The notes under the pieces were generated by a model. It was not told the DNA's origin. It was given only the letters and a program-made list of their open reading frames with translations, and ran no database searches. Positions 5,337 to 14,530 of a DNA stretch of 34,247 bases are shown here, piece after piece. Origin of the DNA: Acidobacteria bacterium 13_2_20CM_2_57_6 (GTDB taxonomy: Bacteria > Acidobacteriota > Terriglobia > Acidiferrales > UBA7541); NCBI GenBank assembly GCA_001917435.1, contig MNEA01000009.1, positions 1-34,247 of the forward strand, in the 5' to 3' direction. A program made the position numbers and the translations under genes. How positions within the stretch are numbered: position 1 is the stretch's first letter; each line of letters begins with the position of its first letter.

Positions 5337-8261
5337 ATGACCGACGCAAATCAAGTCCGAATCAACGAGCTGGCCCGCGAACTCGAGGTCAAGGCCAAAG
5401 CCATCATTGACCTATTGCCCGGGTACGGCGTCACGGAAAAGAAGACGCACTCGAGCTCGATTCCTGCGGACGTTGCGGAGAAGGTGCGCAAAAAGATTAT
5501 GGGTGCCGCCGAAGAGGAAGCCCAAGCGGAAGCAGCTGCCAAAGCGGAAAAAGAAGCCAAGGAAGCAGCTGCGAAGGCTGCACGGTTGAGACCTGCAACG
5601 CCCGTGGCGCCTCCACAAGCGAGTGTAGCCCCGGCAGCAGTGAAACCGAGCGCGCCTGCATCTCCAGCGGCGCCGGCGGCAAAGCCAAGCGCACCGGCAG
5701 CGCCAACGGCGACTGCTCCAGCCGCACCCAAGGCTCTAACACCTACACCCGCTCCTGCAGTACTGCCGCCGGCCGAGAAACCGGCTGCGCCCGCCGCGGC
5801 TGCGCCAAAGCCAATTCCGATTCGTCCGGCCCCGGCTGGAGCGCCAGCAACGCCAGCGGGGGCACGGCCCTCGGCGCCCGCGCGGCCGGCAACCCCGTCC
5901 GGCACACAACCCTCCGGCAATCGTCCTGCAGCTGCCGCGCCTGGGGCCGTTCCTGGACGCCCCGGCGGTGTGGCAAGACCGGGAGCGCCCGCTCGGCCAT
6001 TACCCACAGGAAATCGCGGTCCAATGCCTTCGGGGCCAACGGGCAATCGCGGACCACTTCCTGACACGGGCCGAGAATCGCGCCCCAGCGGACCACGTCC
6101 CGGACAGCCCATGCGTCCGCAGCAACCGGGCCAGGGACGGCCATTCACCCCGCGATCGGGGGCCCCTGGCGGTCCTGGTGGACCGCAACCCCGTCCATTT
6201 GAGCAACGCCGCGGTCCGATGCCGACAGGCACACGGCCCGGCCCGCGTGCGCCCGGGCGTCCGGGAATGCTGCCGCCGTTTCCAGAGAAATTGCCTCCCA
6301 AGGCGGAGCCGGGCAAGCCGCTCTATACGCGAAAACCGCCCCAGCGCCAGCGCCCCGTTTTGGACAAGCGCGAGCAAGAAGGTGAGCGCAAACTGCATCC
6401 GACGCGGCAGCGTCCGGGGGCCGGCCGAAGCGCGGCCGCTGCGGTTATCGCCCCGCCGGAGCCCCGCCCGCCGCGGGATGTGACGATTACCGAAGGCATC
6501 ACGATTCGCGAACTTGCTGAAAAGCTGGATGTGCGCGCGAAAGATCTTCTCAAGAACCTGCTCGATCGCGGCGTTTTTGCCAGCATCAACCAGGCGCTGG
6601 ATGTGCCGACGGCCACGACGCTTGCTGAAGCGTTCAGCGGCGTGGTGAACGTCGTCTCTCTGGAAGAAGAGATGGTGCTGGAAGTTGCGAAGGAAGAGAC
6701 CAAGGAAAGTTTGAAGCCGCGGCCGCCGGTAGTGACGGTAATGGGGCACGTCGATCACGGCAAGACGAGCTTGCTGGACGCGATTCGCGAGGCGGATGTG
6801 GCCACGGGCGAGGCCGGCGGCATCACACAACACATCGGCGCGTACAAGGTGGTTGTGAATGACCGCGCCGTGGTGTTCGTCGATACGCCGGGTCACGAAG
6901 CGTTCACGCGCATGCGCGCAAGAGGCGCGAAGGTCACCGACATTGTGGTGCTGGTCGTGGCGGCCGATGACGGCGTCATGCCGCAAACGAAAGAGGCCAT
7001 CGATCACGCCAGAGCGGCGAAGGTGCCCATCATCGTGGCCATCAACAAGATCGATAAGCCGGAAGCGCAACTGGAGCGCGTAAAGCGGCAACTCACGGAA
7101 AACAGCCTGATGCCGGCGGAATGGGGCGGTGACACGGAGTTCGTGGAAGTATCCGCGAAAAAGAAAATTGGCATCGAGAAGCTGCTCGAAACGATTTTGC
7201 TGGTGGCGGATCTGCGCGAGCTGAAAGCCAATCCCGACGCTCCGGCGACGGGCACCGTGCTCGAATCGCGCGTGGACAAAGGACGCGGCCCAGTGGCAAC
7301 GATCCTGGTGCAAAACGGCACACTGAAAGCGGGCGACTTTTTCATCTGCGGTTCCGTTTTCGGCAAGGTGCGCGCGATGTTCGATGATCGCGGGCGGGTG
7401 GTGAATGACGCGCCGCCCTCGACTCCTGTCGAAGTGCTCGGTTTGCAAGGTGTGCCGGATGCGGGCGACCTATTCCAAGTTACTGACGAAGCGAAAGCGC
7501 GGCACATCGTCGAATACCGCCAGAACAAGCAGCGCGACGCCGCGATGGCGCGGATCAGCGGTTCGCGCATCACGCTAGATCAACTCCATGAGCAATTGAA
7601 GGCCGGCGACGTCAAGGAATTGGGGATTGTGATCAAGGGCGACGTGCAAGGCTCCGTGGAAGTGCTGAGCGAAATGCTGCCGAAACTGTCGACCGACCAG
7701 GTGAAGCTGAAGATTATCGGTTCAGGCGTGGGCGCGGTCACGGAGAATGACGTGCTGCTGGCTTCCGCGTCCGGCGCGATCGTGATTGCATTTGGCGTGC
7801 GGCCAGACCGCAAGGCGCTGGACCTGGCCCAACAGGAACATGTGGACATCCGCACGCACAACATCATCTACGAAGTTTCCGACGAGATTAAGAAAGCTAT
7901 GGAAGGCCTGCTTGAGCCGGTGGTCACGGAAACGTACCTGGGCCGCGCGGAAGTACGCAACACATTCCGCGTCAAAGGCGCGGGAACGATTGCGGGCTGT
8001 TACGTGGTCGACGGCATCCTGAAGCGCGACGCGCAAGTCCGCGTGCTGCGCGACGGGGCGGTGATTTACACGTCGAAGCTGAATTCCTTGAAGCGATTCA
8101 AGGATGACGCCAGCGAAGTGCGCACCGGTTTTGAATGCGGCGCGGGCGTAGCCAATTTCAACGACATCAAGGTCGGCGATGTACTGGAATGCTTCAGCGT
8201 TACCAAGATGAGCGCCGCGGAAGCCGCCGGACAGGCCAGCGCCCCCGCCGGCAAGAGATAA
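5337..8261 (+). CDS. infB: Translation initiation factor IF-2
   Basis: IF-2 is the GTPase that places initiator fMet-tRNA on the 30S subunit and promotes subunit joining. The N-terminus has one IF2_N module (residues 1-50, [14 protein letters not shown]). A Pro/Ala/Gly/Arg-rich linker of about 300 residues (about 75-375) follows. A second IF2_N module lies at about 381-432 ([18 protein letters not shown]). The GTPase domain has G1 GHVDHGKT (470-477), G3 DTPGH (516-520) and G4 NKID (570-573), followed by the beta-barrel, alpha/beta and C2 tRNA-binding domains. At 974 residues it is a long form. ATG 5337 follows GGAG with a short 3-base spacing. Confidence 0.97.
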   Translation: MTDANQVRINELARELEVKAKAIIDLLPGYGVTEKKTHSSSIPADVAEKVRKKIMGAAEEEAQAEAAAKAEKEAKEAAAKAARLRPATPVAPPQASVAPAAVKPSAPASPAAPAAKPSAPAAPTATAPAAPKALTPTPAPAVLPPAEKPAAPAAAAPKPIPIRPAPAGAPATPAGARPSAPARPATPSGTQPSGNRPAAAAPGAVPGRPGGVARPGAPARPLPTGNRGPMPSGPTGNRGPLPDTGRESRPSGPRPGQPMRPQQPGQGRPFTPRSGAPGGPGGPQPRPFEQRRGPMPTGTRPGPRAPGRPGMLPPFPEKLPPKAEPGKPLYTRKPPQRQRPVLDKREQEGERKLHPTRQRPGAGRSAAAAVIAPPEPRPPRDVTITEGITIRELAEKLDVRAKDLLKNLLDRGVFASINQALDVPTATTLAEAFSGVVNVVSLEEEMVLEVAKEETKESLKPRPPVVTVMGHVDHGKTSLLDAIREADVATGEAGGITQHIGAYKVVVNDRAVVFVDTPGHEAFTRMRARGAKVTDIVVLVVAADDGVMPQTKEAIDHARAAKVPIIVAINKIDKPEAQLERVKRQLTENSLMPAEWGGDTEFVEVSAKKKIGIEKLLETILLVADLRELKANPDAPATGTVLESRVDKGRGPVATILVQNGTLKAGDFFICGSVFGKVRAMFDDRGRVVNDAPPSTPVEVLGLQGVPDAGDLFQVTDEAKARHIVEYRQNKQRDAAMARISGSRITLDQLHEQLKAGDVKELGIVIKGDVQGSVEVLSEMLPKLSTDQVKLKIIGSGVGAVTENDVLLASASGAIVIAFGVRPDRKALDLAQQEHVDIRTHNIIYEVSDEIKKAMEGLLEPVVTETYLGRAEVRNTFRVKGAGTIAGCYVVDGILKRDAQVRVLRDGAVIYTSKLNSLKRFKDDASEVRTGFECGAGVANFNDIKVGDVLECFSVTKMSAAEAAGQASAPAGKR

Positions 8262-8289
8262 TCCGCCAAGCTGTCCCCCGGAGCTGCTC

Positions 8290-8571
8290 ATGCCAGTTGG
8301 TTTGCTTACCCTCGAGCTGCACATCCCGGATGCACAATCGCTGAAGGACAAGCGGCAGGTGCTGCGGAGCTTGAAGGATAAGCTGCGGCGTGATTTCAAC
8401 GTGGCCGTGGCCGAGATGGAGCATCACGACACGTGGCAGAGGTCAGTGGTCGGAATTGTGACCATTTCGAATGAAGAGAAGCACTTGAGGGAAGTGCTGC
8501 AGAAAGTTTTGGACGAGGCAGACCGCATCCTCGGTTCGATCTTGATTAATCAAGCGGTCGAGATTGTTTGA
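8290..8571 (+). CDS. ylxP: DUF503 / YlxP-like protein
   Basis: A 93-residue DUF503 protein: an opening LLTLELHIPDAQSLKDKRQV, then LRSLKDKLRRDFNVAVAEME and WQRSVVGIVTISNE. Members of the family sit almost invariably between infB and rbfA, as here. B. subtilis YlxP has been linked to ribosome assembly; a role here is inferred from that and from context. ATG 8290 has GGAG (8280-8283) six bases upstream. The gene is full length for the family. Confidence 0.92.
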   Translation: MPVGLLTLELHIPDAQSLKDKRQVLRSLKDKLRRDFNVAVAEMEHHDTWQRSVVGIVTISNEEKHLREVLQKVLDEADRILGSILINQAVEIV

Positions 8572-8590
8572 AAATGTTTCAGGAACTCAA

Positions 8591-8959
8591 ATGAGTCCAG
8601 CGAATCACAGGCACGAACGCGTGGGCGAGGAGATCGCGCACGAAATCAATGCCATGCTGGCGGGCGAACTGAAAGACCCGCGCCTGGAAGTCAGCGTAGT
8701 GGCCAGCGAAGTGCGCGTCCAGCCGGACATGAAACACGCGCGCGTGTTTATCAACGTCAAGGGGACGAACAAGGAGCAAACGGACGCGATCAAGGCACTA
8801 GAACACGCTTCAGGTTACATTCGGCGTGAGCTGGTCGAGCGGCTGCAGCTCCGGCGCGTGCCGGAACTGCATTTCATTCTGGACCTTTCGCAGGAGCACG
8901 TGGAGCGCATCGAGCGGCTGTTGAAGGAAATGAAAAAGGACAATCCGCCCGCGCCGTGA
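8591..8959 (+). CDS. rbfA: Ribosome-binding factor A
   Basis: RbfA is a KH-fold factor that binds the 30S subunit during late maturation near the 16S rRNA 5' helix. The family signature is clear: HERVGEEIAHEINAMLAGELKDPRL near the N-terminus, the KH-like middle, then LRRVPELHFILDLSQEHVERIERLL at the end. I chose ATG 8591 because an AGGA lies just upstream and it places the HERVGEEI helix at the usual position. A TTG at 8564 in frame would overlap ylxP. The stop overlaps the truB GTG start (GTGA), implying translational coupling. Confidence 0.95.
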   Translation: MSPANHRHERVGEEIAHEINAMLAGELKDPRLEVSVVASEVRVQPDMKHARVFINVKGTNKEQTDAIKALEHASGYIRRELVERLQLRRVPELHFILDLSQEHVERIERLLKEMKKDNPPAP

Positions 8960-9984
8960 GTATTCCGTCTTTGGTGCCTGGTCGCAAGCAAGATGATTTC
9001 ACTGCGAGAATGACACGACAACCACAACCGGCGCCGAACGACGGCGCACTCGTCATCAATAAGCCGAAAGGGAAAACGTCGCACGATGTGGTCGATGCCG
9101 TGCGCCACCTAGCGGGCTTCCGGCAAATCGGACATTTGGGTACGCTCGATCCGCTGGCCACCGGCGTTCTTGTGCTGCTGCTTGGCCGGGCCACGCGGCT
9201 GGTGCAATTTTATGCCGGGCGCCGAAAACGATATGAGGCGGGATTCCGCTTTGGCTTCGCGACGAATACTTATGATTCCGATGGCGAAGCGCAGGGGCTG
9301 GACGCGGCGCCGGCGCTGGACGCGGCAACGGTCGAAAAGTTTGCGGCGGAGCGTATCGGGCGTTTCGAGCAGATGCCGCCGTCGTTTTCTGCGAAAAAAG
9401 TGAAAGGGCGCCCTGCATATGAACTGGCGCGGAAAAAGCAAACCGTAGAGTTGAAACCTGTCGAAGTTGAGATTTACGAGTACAAACTTAAGGAGATCGA
9501 CGGCAACATCGCGCGCTTTGTCATTGAGTGCTCCTCCGGCACGTACATCCGTTCACTGGCGCACGAAATGGGACAGAAGCTCGGAAGCGGCGCGCACCTG
9601 GCGGAAATTACGCGCACCGCGGTGGGAGAGTTTTCACTGGAACAGGCAATCACGCTCGAGGAACTCGCCGAGGCCAAACAGGCCGGAAAATTCACCGATT
9701 GCCTGATCCCCCTCGAAAGTTTGTTGACGAATTTTCCGCGCGTGAATGTCTTGCCGGTGGTCGAAAAGCGCGTGCGCCATGGCACGAAGTTCAACATCAT
9801 GATCGCGCAACTTCAGCCGGGCCGCGTCCAGCCGCCCCCTGGGGCGACGACGCAGCTCGATGGCGGCGAGCAGAAGCCGCCACGGCTGCGCGTGTTCAGC
9901 CAGCAGGACAAGCTGATCGCCATTGCCGAAGCCGTCGTGCCCCGGACTTACCAGCCCATCGTGGTGTTCGAAGCTCTGCCGTAA
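8956..9984 (+). CDS. truB: tRNA pseudouridine(55) synthase TruB
   Basis: TruB converts U55 of the tRNA T-loop to pseudouridine. The catalytic motif GHLGTLDPLATGVL is present with the nucleophile Asp65, preceded by GALVINKPKGKTSHDVV (30-46). Further family motifs are YEAGFRFGFATNTYDSDGE, QMPPSFSAKKVKGRPAYELAR and FVIECSSGTYIRSLAHEMG. The C-terminal part has a short RNA-binding extension. The start at GTG 8956 overlaps the rbfA stop. ATG 9010 (residue 19) is an alternative that would trim a non-conserved head. It ends the operon. The next gene is convergent, and I see no clear hairpin terminator in the 83-base gap. Confidence 0.95.
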   Translation: MSIPSLVPGRKQDDFTARMTRQPQPAPNDGALVINKPKGKTSHDVVDAVRHLAGFRQIGHLGTLDPLATGVLVLLLGRATRLVQFYAGRRKRYEAGFRFGFATNTYDSDGEAQGLDAAPALDAATVEKFAAERIGRFEQMPPSFSAKKVKGRPAYELARKKQTVELKPVEVEIYEYKLKEIDGNIARFVIECSSGTYIRSLAHEMGQKLGSGAHLAEITRTAVGEFSLEQAITLEELAEAKQAGKFTDCLIPLESLLTNFPRVNVLPVVEKRVRHGTKFNIMIAQLQPGRVQPPPGATTQLDGGEQKPPRLRVFSQQDKLIAIAEAVVPRTYQPIVVFEALP

Positions 9985-10067
9985 CTCATCCTGTAAGAGT
10001 GCGGAATCTTTCCTGCCAGAATTCGGATTAGCAAGACACCCAGAGCTGCGGATCGTCGTTCTCAGGC

Positions 10068-13000
10068 TTACTGTTGAGGCGGCGGCGCAGGCGATTGCAG
10101 AGTTCCGGGAGTGGCGGCTCCGCGGCCGGGGGTATCGCCGCGACCGGCGAAAATCGTCCGCGTGAGATGATCCGCCAGGCGTAGTTTTCGCGGGGTGACG
10201 AGAATCAAAAGTTCCGTGTTTTGATCCGAATTCTTCCGCGCGCCAAACACATATCCCGCGATGGGGAGATTAGCGAAGCCCGGCAAGCCGGTGATGGAGT
10301 GGGTTTCTTCCACATCGGTGAGCCCGCCAATCACGGTCGGCTCGTCCTGTTTGACGCGGACGGTTTGCGTCAAGGTGCGATTGGAAATGATGGGAATGCC
10401 GTTTACGCTTGAGCCCGACAGGGCGCGTATTTCGAACTCGAGCAGCAGTGTTACTTCATTATTGGCATGAAGCGTAGGAGTCGCTTTAATCTTCACGCCT
10501 AGATCGACATATTCTGAGGCTGGATAGGGCGTCTGGGCGACGCCAACCGTCGAACTGTTGGCGAAATTCGTGGAATCCTGAATGATGGTTACAACGCCAT
10601 TGGTGGCGGCGGAATCCTGGGAAACCAAGGCGACGTCGGGAAGCCCACTCGTGGTTAATGCGGAGGCGATCAGAGCCGTGGGCCCTGTCGGAGTGTTGAG
10701 CTCGATGCGCGACGCAAAGGTGCCTTGTCCCTGACCGAGATAAACCCCGAGCGTGGCGGAACCCTTGTTCGTTACCGCGATGTCCGGGACCGTGCCATTC
10801 GCAAAATTGGCGATCACAATTCCAGCAGGAGTCGGTGACGTTGGCAGAGGAGAGCCCGTCGCTTCCGTGAAGGTGCCGTCCAGGTTGCTGCTCCCCAGCA
10901 AGACCGAGACGGTGGCGCTACCCTGGTTCACGACGGCGAGGTCGGAGACGCCATCAGCGTTCAAGTCTCCCGCAGCGATCGCCACGGGGGTGGTTCCCAG
11001 GGTGACCGGCGAATTTGGCGCTTCGGTAAAAGTGACATTCAGGTTCTGATCGACGGAGCTAAGTAGAATGGCAAGATTGTTCGACCCTTGATTGACGACG
11101 GCAAGGTCCTGTTCAGCAGCGTTATTGACGGTATTGGTGCGGTTGCGAAAATTCGCGCTGACCATGGCGACGGGAGCGGTCTCTGAAATCGTCGTGGTAT
11201 TGGTCAGCTTGAATGGAGAGCCCGGGAATTCCGTAAAGGTGCCGTCTCCATGTCCCCGGAAAAGAGAGATGGAATTGTCGCCTTGATTAGCGATCGCGAA
11301 GTCCAGGAATCCGTCGCCGTTGAAATCCGCAACGACCACGGACCTTGGATTATTCCCAACAGCAAAAGGAGAGCCGGGCGCCTCGGTAAAAAGTCCGTTG
11401 GCTTTGCCGTTGGCGTCGACGTTCCCCAATAAAACGGAAACATTGTTCGAAGTGGAATTTACCAGGACCACATCCGGTGGCTGCGTCGTGGGAAATTTTG
11501 TAAGGTCGGTGCGAAAAACCCCTGTGCCAATGGCGACTTGTCCCGTTTCGCTCGTTCCGAGCGTGATCGGCGATGGCGTCACTTGAACAAAGTTCCCGTT
11601 GTCGTGATTCTGCAAAATGGCAAATGTGTCGGCCTTGGGATCATCAAAAACCACGGCCAAATCGGGCAAAGTGCCGCCGGTGAAGTTATTGGCAACCAAT
11701 GCGGAAGGGTTGGCCCCAACAGTGAAGCTGGTCTCCGGGAAAACCGTGGATGGCGGTACTCCCGTCAATGCGGCCGCGTTTCCCAAGCTTCCAGAGAGCA
11801 GGCTGAGCGTAATCGGAAAGCGATCGCCAACAAAAAAACTGGCGGGTTTGCCGTTCTGGGCGCGCAGCAGAACCTGGCGCCCGCTTTGTATTAGCGAAAG
11901 CGAGTCGGAGAAGTTGGCAGCGCCGCTCGGAAGCGTCAGCAGAAAAGTGGAGAGGCCGCCACCTACAGCGACGACCGGGGGAATGCTGGAGAATCCCTTT
12001 CCCGCGAAGACTTGCTGGATGTTGGTGAGCAGGTTGGTCAGGTTGCTCGACGACTTGAGCTTGTTCAGGTCGTTGGTACTCAGGGAAATCAGCTGGTCGG
12101 AAGCTGGAGGTGTAATCCCAAGAGCGCGCGCCTTATTGCGGTCTACTTCAAGGAGTTCGATTTCCAGCATAACTTCTCCGCGGGCGCGTTCGAGTTGCGT
12201 GATGAGTTCATCGGCAAGCGCGAGCCGCTCCGGCGTGTCGCGCATGGTGATGGTGCGGCTGCGCGTGTCGATATCGATGCGCGTTCCACCGGTGATGTCG
12301 CGGAGGATACGCAGCAACTCGGTGACATCTTCAGGGCCAACCGCGGCGGAGAGCGAAAATGTCTGCTCCGCCTCCAAACCATACTGCCGCCGCTTCTCCG
12401 CCGTGTCCGGAGCGACAAAGAGCAATGTGGGATTCAAGGGGCGCCAAAACGTTCCAGTCTGTCCGCCCAGGAGAGACATTCCCGTGTAAAAATCCACGTC
12501 ATCCACGCGCAGTTGCACGTTCCTGGCAACGACGTCCGGATCAAAAGACGCCTTCACGCCGAATAGAATGGCCAGTTGTTCATAGACCGTTTTGGTATCG
12601 CCGCGAAGGTCCAGTTTGCGCCTTCCGGGTTGCGGTTGCAGCCGCGGCAAGCCGGAAATTTTGGCTGCGGACTTTGCGCGGGGCGCGTCCTCCATGGCTG
12701 TCAGTTGGCCGAGGCGCTCCTCGACAATCGTGTTTCCAGGATCGATCCGGAGCGCGGCTGCCAATTCGTCTGTGGCTTCTGTCAAGCGTCCTGCCAAGGC
12801 ATTACGTTCCGCGGCTTCCACGTAGGCGCGAACCAGCCTTGAGCGCAAGGCAGCGCCGCGTTCGACGATGGCGGCATCCTGCGGGGCGCAATGCGCGGCC
12901 TCTTCGTAGGCGGTCAGCGCCTCCTCGAAACGGCCCGCGGCTGCGGCCTTGTCGCCTCGCTCGGCAGCTTTTTGCGCTCGTTTGGGATCGGGGCGCATGG

Positions 13001-13112
13001 TGGTGGGCGCAGCCTGCGACGGAGAGGGAGCTTGCGCCTGGATGGGAATCTGTGAGCAAAGTACGAGCGACGAGAGGATGCGGGCGGTGAGGCGAAGGGG
13101 GCGCATAAGCAT
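10068..13112 (-). CDS. Secretin-family outer-membrane protein with inserted VCBS/FG-GAP propeller
   Basis: Numbered from ATG 13112, the 1014-residue protein has a signal peptide (1-28, ending PIQAQA) and TPR-like helices (about 40-140). A secretin N-terminal lobe (about 165-435) follows: VYEQLAILFGVKASFDPDVV, IDIDTRSRTITMRDTPERL and VMLEIELLEVDRNKARALGI, then VGDRFPI at 428-434. The secretin C-terminal lobe resumes with YVDLGVKIKATP (868-879) and continues to VIGGL (927-931) and TELLILVTPRKLR. Between them, about 466-851, are seven repeats of the VVADFNGDGFLDFAIANQG type (VCBS/FG-GAP). Secretins are multimeric outer-membrane pores of type II secretion or type IV pili. No partner secretion genes are visible. 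In-frame starts at 13181 and 13190 would overlap the promoter of the divergent FTR1 gene. Confidence 0.85.
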   Translation of the reverse strand: MLMRPLRLTARILSSLVLCSQIPIQAQAPSPSQAAPTTMRPDPKRAQKAAERGDKAAAAGRFEEALTAYEEAAHCAPQDAAIVERGAALRSRLVRAYVEAAERNALAGRLTEATDELAAALRIDPGNTIVEERLGQLTAMEDAPRAKSAAKISGLPRLQPQPGRRKLDLRGDTKTVYEQLAILFGVKASFDPDVVARNVQLRVDDVDFYTGMSLLGGQTGTFWRPLNPTLLFVAPDTAEKRRQYGLEAEQTFSLSAAVGPEDVTELLRILRDITGGTRIDIDTRSRTITMRDTPERLALADELITQLERARGEVMLEIELLEVDRNKARALGITPPASDQLISLSTNDLNKLKSSSNLTNLLTNIQQVFAGKGFSSIPPVVAVGGGLSTFLLTLPSGAANFSDSLSLIQSGRQVLLRAQNGKPASFFVGDRFPITLSLLSGSLGNAAALTGVPPSTVFPETSFTVGANPSALVANNFTGGTLPDLAVVFDDPKADTFAILQNHDNGNFVQVTPSPITLGTSETGQVAIGTGVFRTDLTKFPTTQPPDVVLVNSTSNNVSVLLGNVDANGKANGLFTEAPGSPFAVGNNPRSVVVADFNGDGFLDFAIANQGDNSISLFRGHGDGTFTEFPGSPFKLTNTTTISETAPVAMVSANFRNRTNTVNNAAEQDLAVVNQGSNNLAILLSSVDQNLNVTFTEAPNSPVTLGTTPVAIAAGDLNADGVSDLAVVNQGSATVSVLLGSSNLDGTFTEATGSPLPTSPTPAGIVIANFANGTVPDIAVTNKGSATLGVYLGQGQGTFASRIELNTPTGPTALIASALTTSGLPDVALVSQDSAATNGVVTIIQDSTNFANSSTVGVAQTPYPASEYVDLGVKIKATPTLHANNEVTLLLEFEIRALSGSSVNGIPIISNRTLTQTVRVKQDEPTVIGGLTDVEETHSITGLPGFANLPIAGYVFGARKNSDQNTELLILVTPRKLRLADHLTRTIFAGRGDTPGRGAATPGTLQSPAPPPQQ

Positions 13113-13145
13113 CAAATAGGATAACCCAAGGCGGGAGGGTAAATA

Positions 13146-13160
13146 GGACCAAGCTGGTCC
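13146..13160. promoter_or_regulatory. Inverted repeat beside the FTR1 promoter
   Basis: GGACCA (13146-13151) and TGGTCC (13155-13160) are perfect inverted arms around AGC. They end 2 bases before the -35 box at 13163. This is an operator-like position for a regulator of the iron operon or of the divergent secretin gene. It does not resemble the Fur or DtxR consensus box, so the regulator is unknown. Confidence 0.35.
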
Positions 13161-13162
13161 GG

Positions 13163-13191
13163 TTGACGGAAGTTCTTCCATGCGGTACACT
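13163..13191 (+). promoter_or_regulatory. sigma70-type promoter of the iron-uptake operon
   Basis: TTGACG (13163-13168) and TACACT (13186-13191) have an ideal 17-base spacing. Transcription would begin near 13198, giving a leader of about 32 bases. GGAG (13221-13224) then precedes the GTG start at 13230. It is one of the best promoter matches in the window. Confidence 0.65.
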
Positions 13192-13229
13192 TAAAAGGTA
13201 GATGCAAATGACTTACAACTGGAGTTTTC

Positions 13230-14492
13230 GTGTTCTCGGCTCTCCTTATCGCGCTTCGTGAAGGCGTTGAAGCTTCGCTCGTCGTCGGCATTGTCCTGGT
13301 CTATCTTTCCCGTACGGGGCGCGGACACCTGTCACGCTTCGCGTGGTACGGCGTCTCAGCCGCCGCCACGCTCAGCCTGGGAGTGGCGGTTGCGCTGGAG
13401 CGCTGGCGCATCAGCGAAGACGGCTTCGAAGGGCTGATGCTCCTTATCGCCTCGGTCTTCGTTGTTACGATGATCGTATGGATGAACCGCGTTGCGCGCC
13501 ACCTGAAAAAAGAGATTGAGGCCAGGGTGGAAGTTTACGCGGAGAAGGCCGGCAGGGCAGCGGGCTGGGGGATTTTTCTTTTTGTTTTCCTGATGGTATT
13601 GCGCGAGGGGGCGGAACTGGCGTTGATCCTGCGAGCCGTGGAGCTTTCGAGCGCAGGGTTGCAGACATGGATTGGAACGATTGTGGGAATCGGTGGGGCG
13701 GTCGCGGTGGGGCTCTTCTTCTTTAAGGGCACGCTGCGGATTCCGCTGCACCGGTTTTTTGCGGCGACGAGCGTCATTCTCCTGCTCGTCGCGTTTCAAC
13801 TGGCGCTCACCGGGCTACATGAACTGAGCGAAGCGCGCTGGCTGCCTTCGAGCAAGGCGGAAATGGCGATTCTGGGGCCGATTGTCCGGAACGAGCTGTT
13901 CTTCTTTGTGTTCATTTTCGGAGCCGCCGCGCTGTTGATATTGCGCGAGTGGCAGTCCGCTAAGCATGACAAGACCGCCCGGGGGACGATGAATGAGGCG
14001 GAGATGCGGCTGCTGGAATCCCAAAGCCGCCGGCAGCGGAACTGGATGATGGCGGCGGCAGTCGCGTCCCTCACGGTGATTCTGGTGCTGACGGCGGATT
14101 TCATTTATGCGCGAGCAAACTCGGCGCCTCCCACTGCCCATCCCATCAACGCTCTGGGAGACATCGTGCGCGTGCCGGTTGGGGAAGTGCAGGATGGCAG
14201 CCTGCATCTCTTCACCGTGAATGCGGGCAGGCAATCGCTGCGGTTCATGATCATCAAAAAGCCGAATGGATGGGGAGTGGCGCTGGACGCCTGCCGCATC
14301 TGCGGCGCGGAGGGGTACCGGCAGGATGGACAGAACGTGATTTGCCGGCACTGCGCTTCGGCGATTTACATTCCGTCGATCGGCGATCAGGGCGGATGCA
14401 ATCCCATCGGCGTGCCGTCGCGCGTGGATGGCGGGGAACTGGTGATCGATATTTCATCGTTGACGCAAGCCGCAAAGGAGATTCCTCAGTAG
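13230..14492 (+). CDS. FTR1-family iron permease fused to DUF2318 Cys domain
   Basis: Residues 1-290 are an FTR1-type permease with about seven membrane segments and the two REGxE iron-passage motifs, REGVEA (10-15) and REGAE (125-129). Residues 300-420 are a DUF2318 domain predicted to lie outside the membrane. Its Cys pairs are CRIC (355-358) and CRHC (372-375), followed by GGCNPIG (388-394). FTR1 proteins take up iron coupled to redox change. In Campylobacter-type loci the DUF2318 part is a separate gene beside P19 and MacB-like permeases, so this looks like a fusion of two neighbours of that system. GTG 13230 is preceded by GGAG. No P19 gene is seen nearby. Iron as substrate is inferred from the family. 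Confidence 0.88.
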   Translation: MFSALLIALREGVEASLVVGIVLVYLSRTGRGHLSRFAWYGVSAAATLSLGVAVALERWRISEDGFEGLMLLIASVFVVTMIVWMNRVARHLKKEIEARVEVYAEKAGRAAGWGIFLFVFLMVLREGAELALILRAVELSSAGLQTWIGTIVGIGGAVAVGLFFFKGTLRIPLHRFFAATSVILLLVAFQLALTGLHELSEARWLPSSKAEMAILGPIVRNELFFFVFIFGAAALLILREWQSAKHDKTARGTMNEAEMRLLESQSRRQRNWMMAAAVASLTVILVLTADFIYARANSAPPTAHPINALGDIVRVPVGEVQDGSLHLFTVNAGRQSLRFMIIKKPNGWGVALDACRICGAEGYRQDGQNVICRHCASAIYIPSIGDQGGCNPIGVPSRVDGGELVIDISSLTQAAKEIPQ

Positions 14493-14513
14493 GGCGCGAA
14501 CGATCGCGCCCTA
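14490..14513 (+). promoter_or_regulatory. Perfect hairpin between FTR1 gene and permease genes
   Basis: TAGGGCGCGA (14490-14499) and TCGCGCCCTA (14504-14513) form a 10-base-pair perfect stem with loop ACGA. The first arm begins with the FTR1 stop codon. No U-tract follows, so it is not an ordinary rho-independent terminator. It may stabilise the upstream message or adjust expression of the ABC genes relative to FTR1. Its sequence resembles the hairpin GGGCACGAT/ATCGTGCCC of the repeat at 1687-1706, so it may be a captured repeat. Confidence 0.6.
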
Positions 14514-14530
14514 AGGCTGTCCCTTATTCC

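Noticed and set aside
6000..7448. Long minus-strand open frame (482 codons) and others opposite infB
   Set aside because: The sense strand encodes canonical IF-2. The antisense frames are Arg/His/Ala-rich shadows caused by high GC codon bias.
13113..13190. N-terminal extension of the secretin to GTG 13190 or ATG 13181
   Set aside because: It would bury the signal peptide and overlap the strong divergent promoter at 13163-13191.
14490..14513. Reading the hairpin as a rho-independent terminator
   Set aside because: No run of T follows, and the downstream genes have no separate promoter that I can recognise, so termination of the operon here is unlikely.
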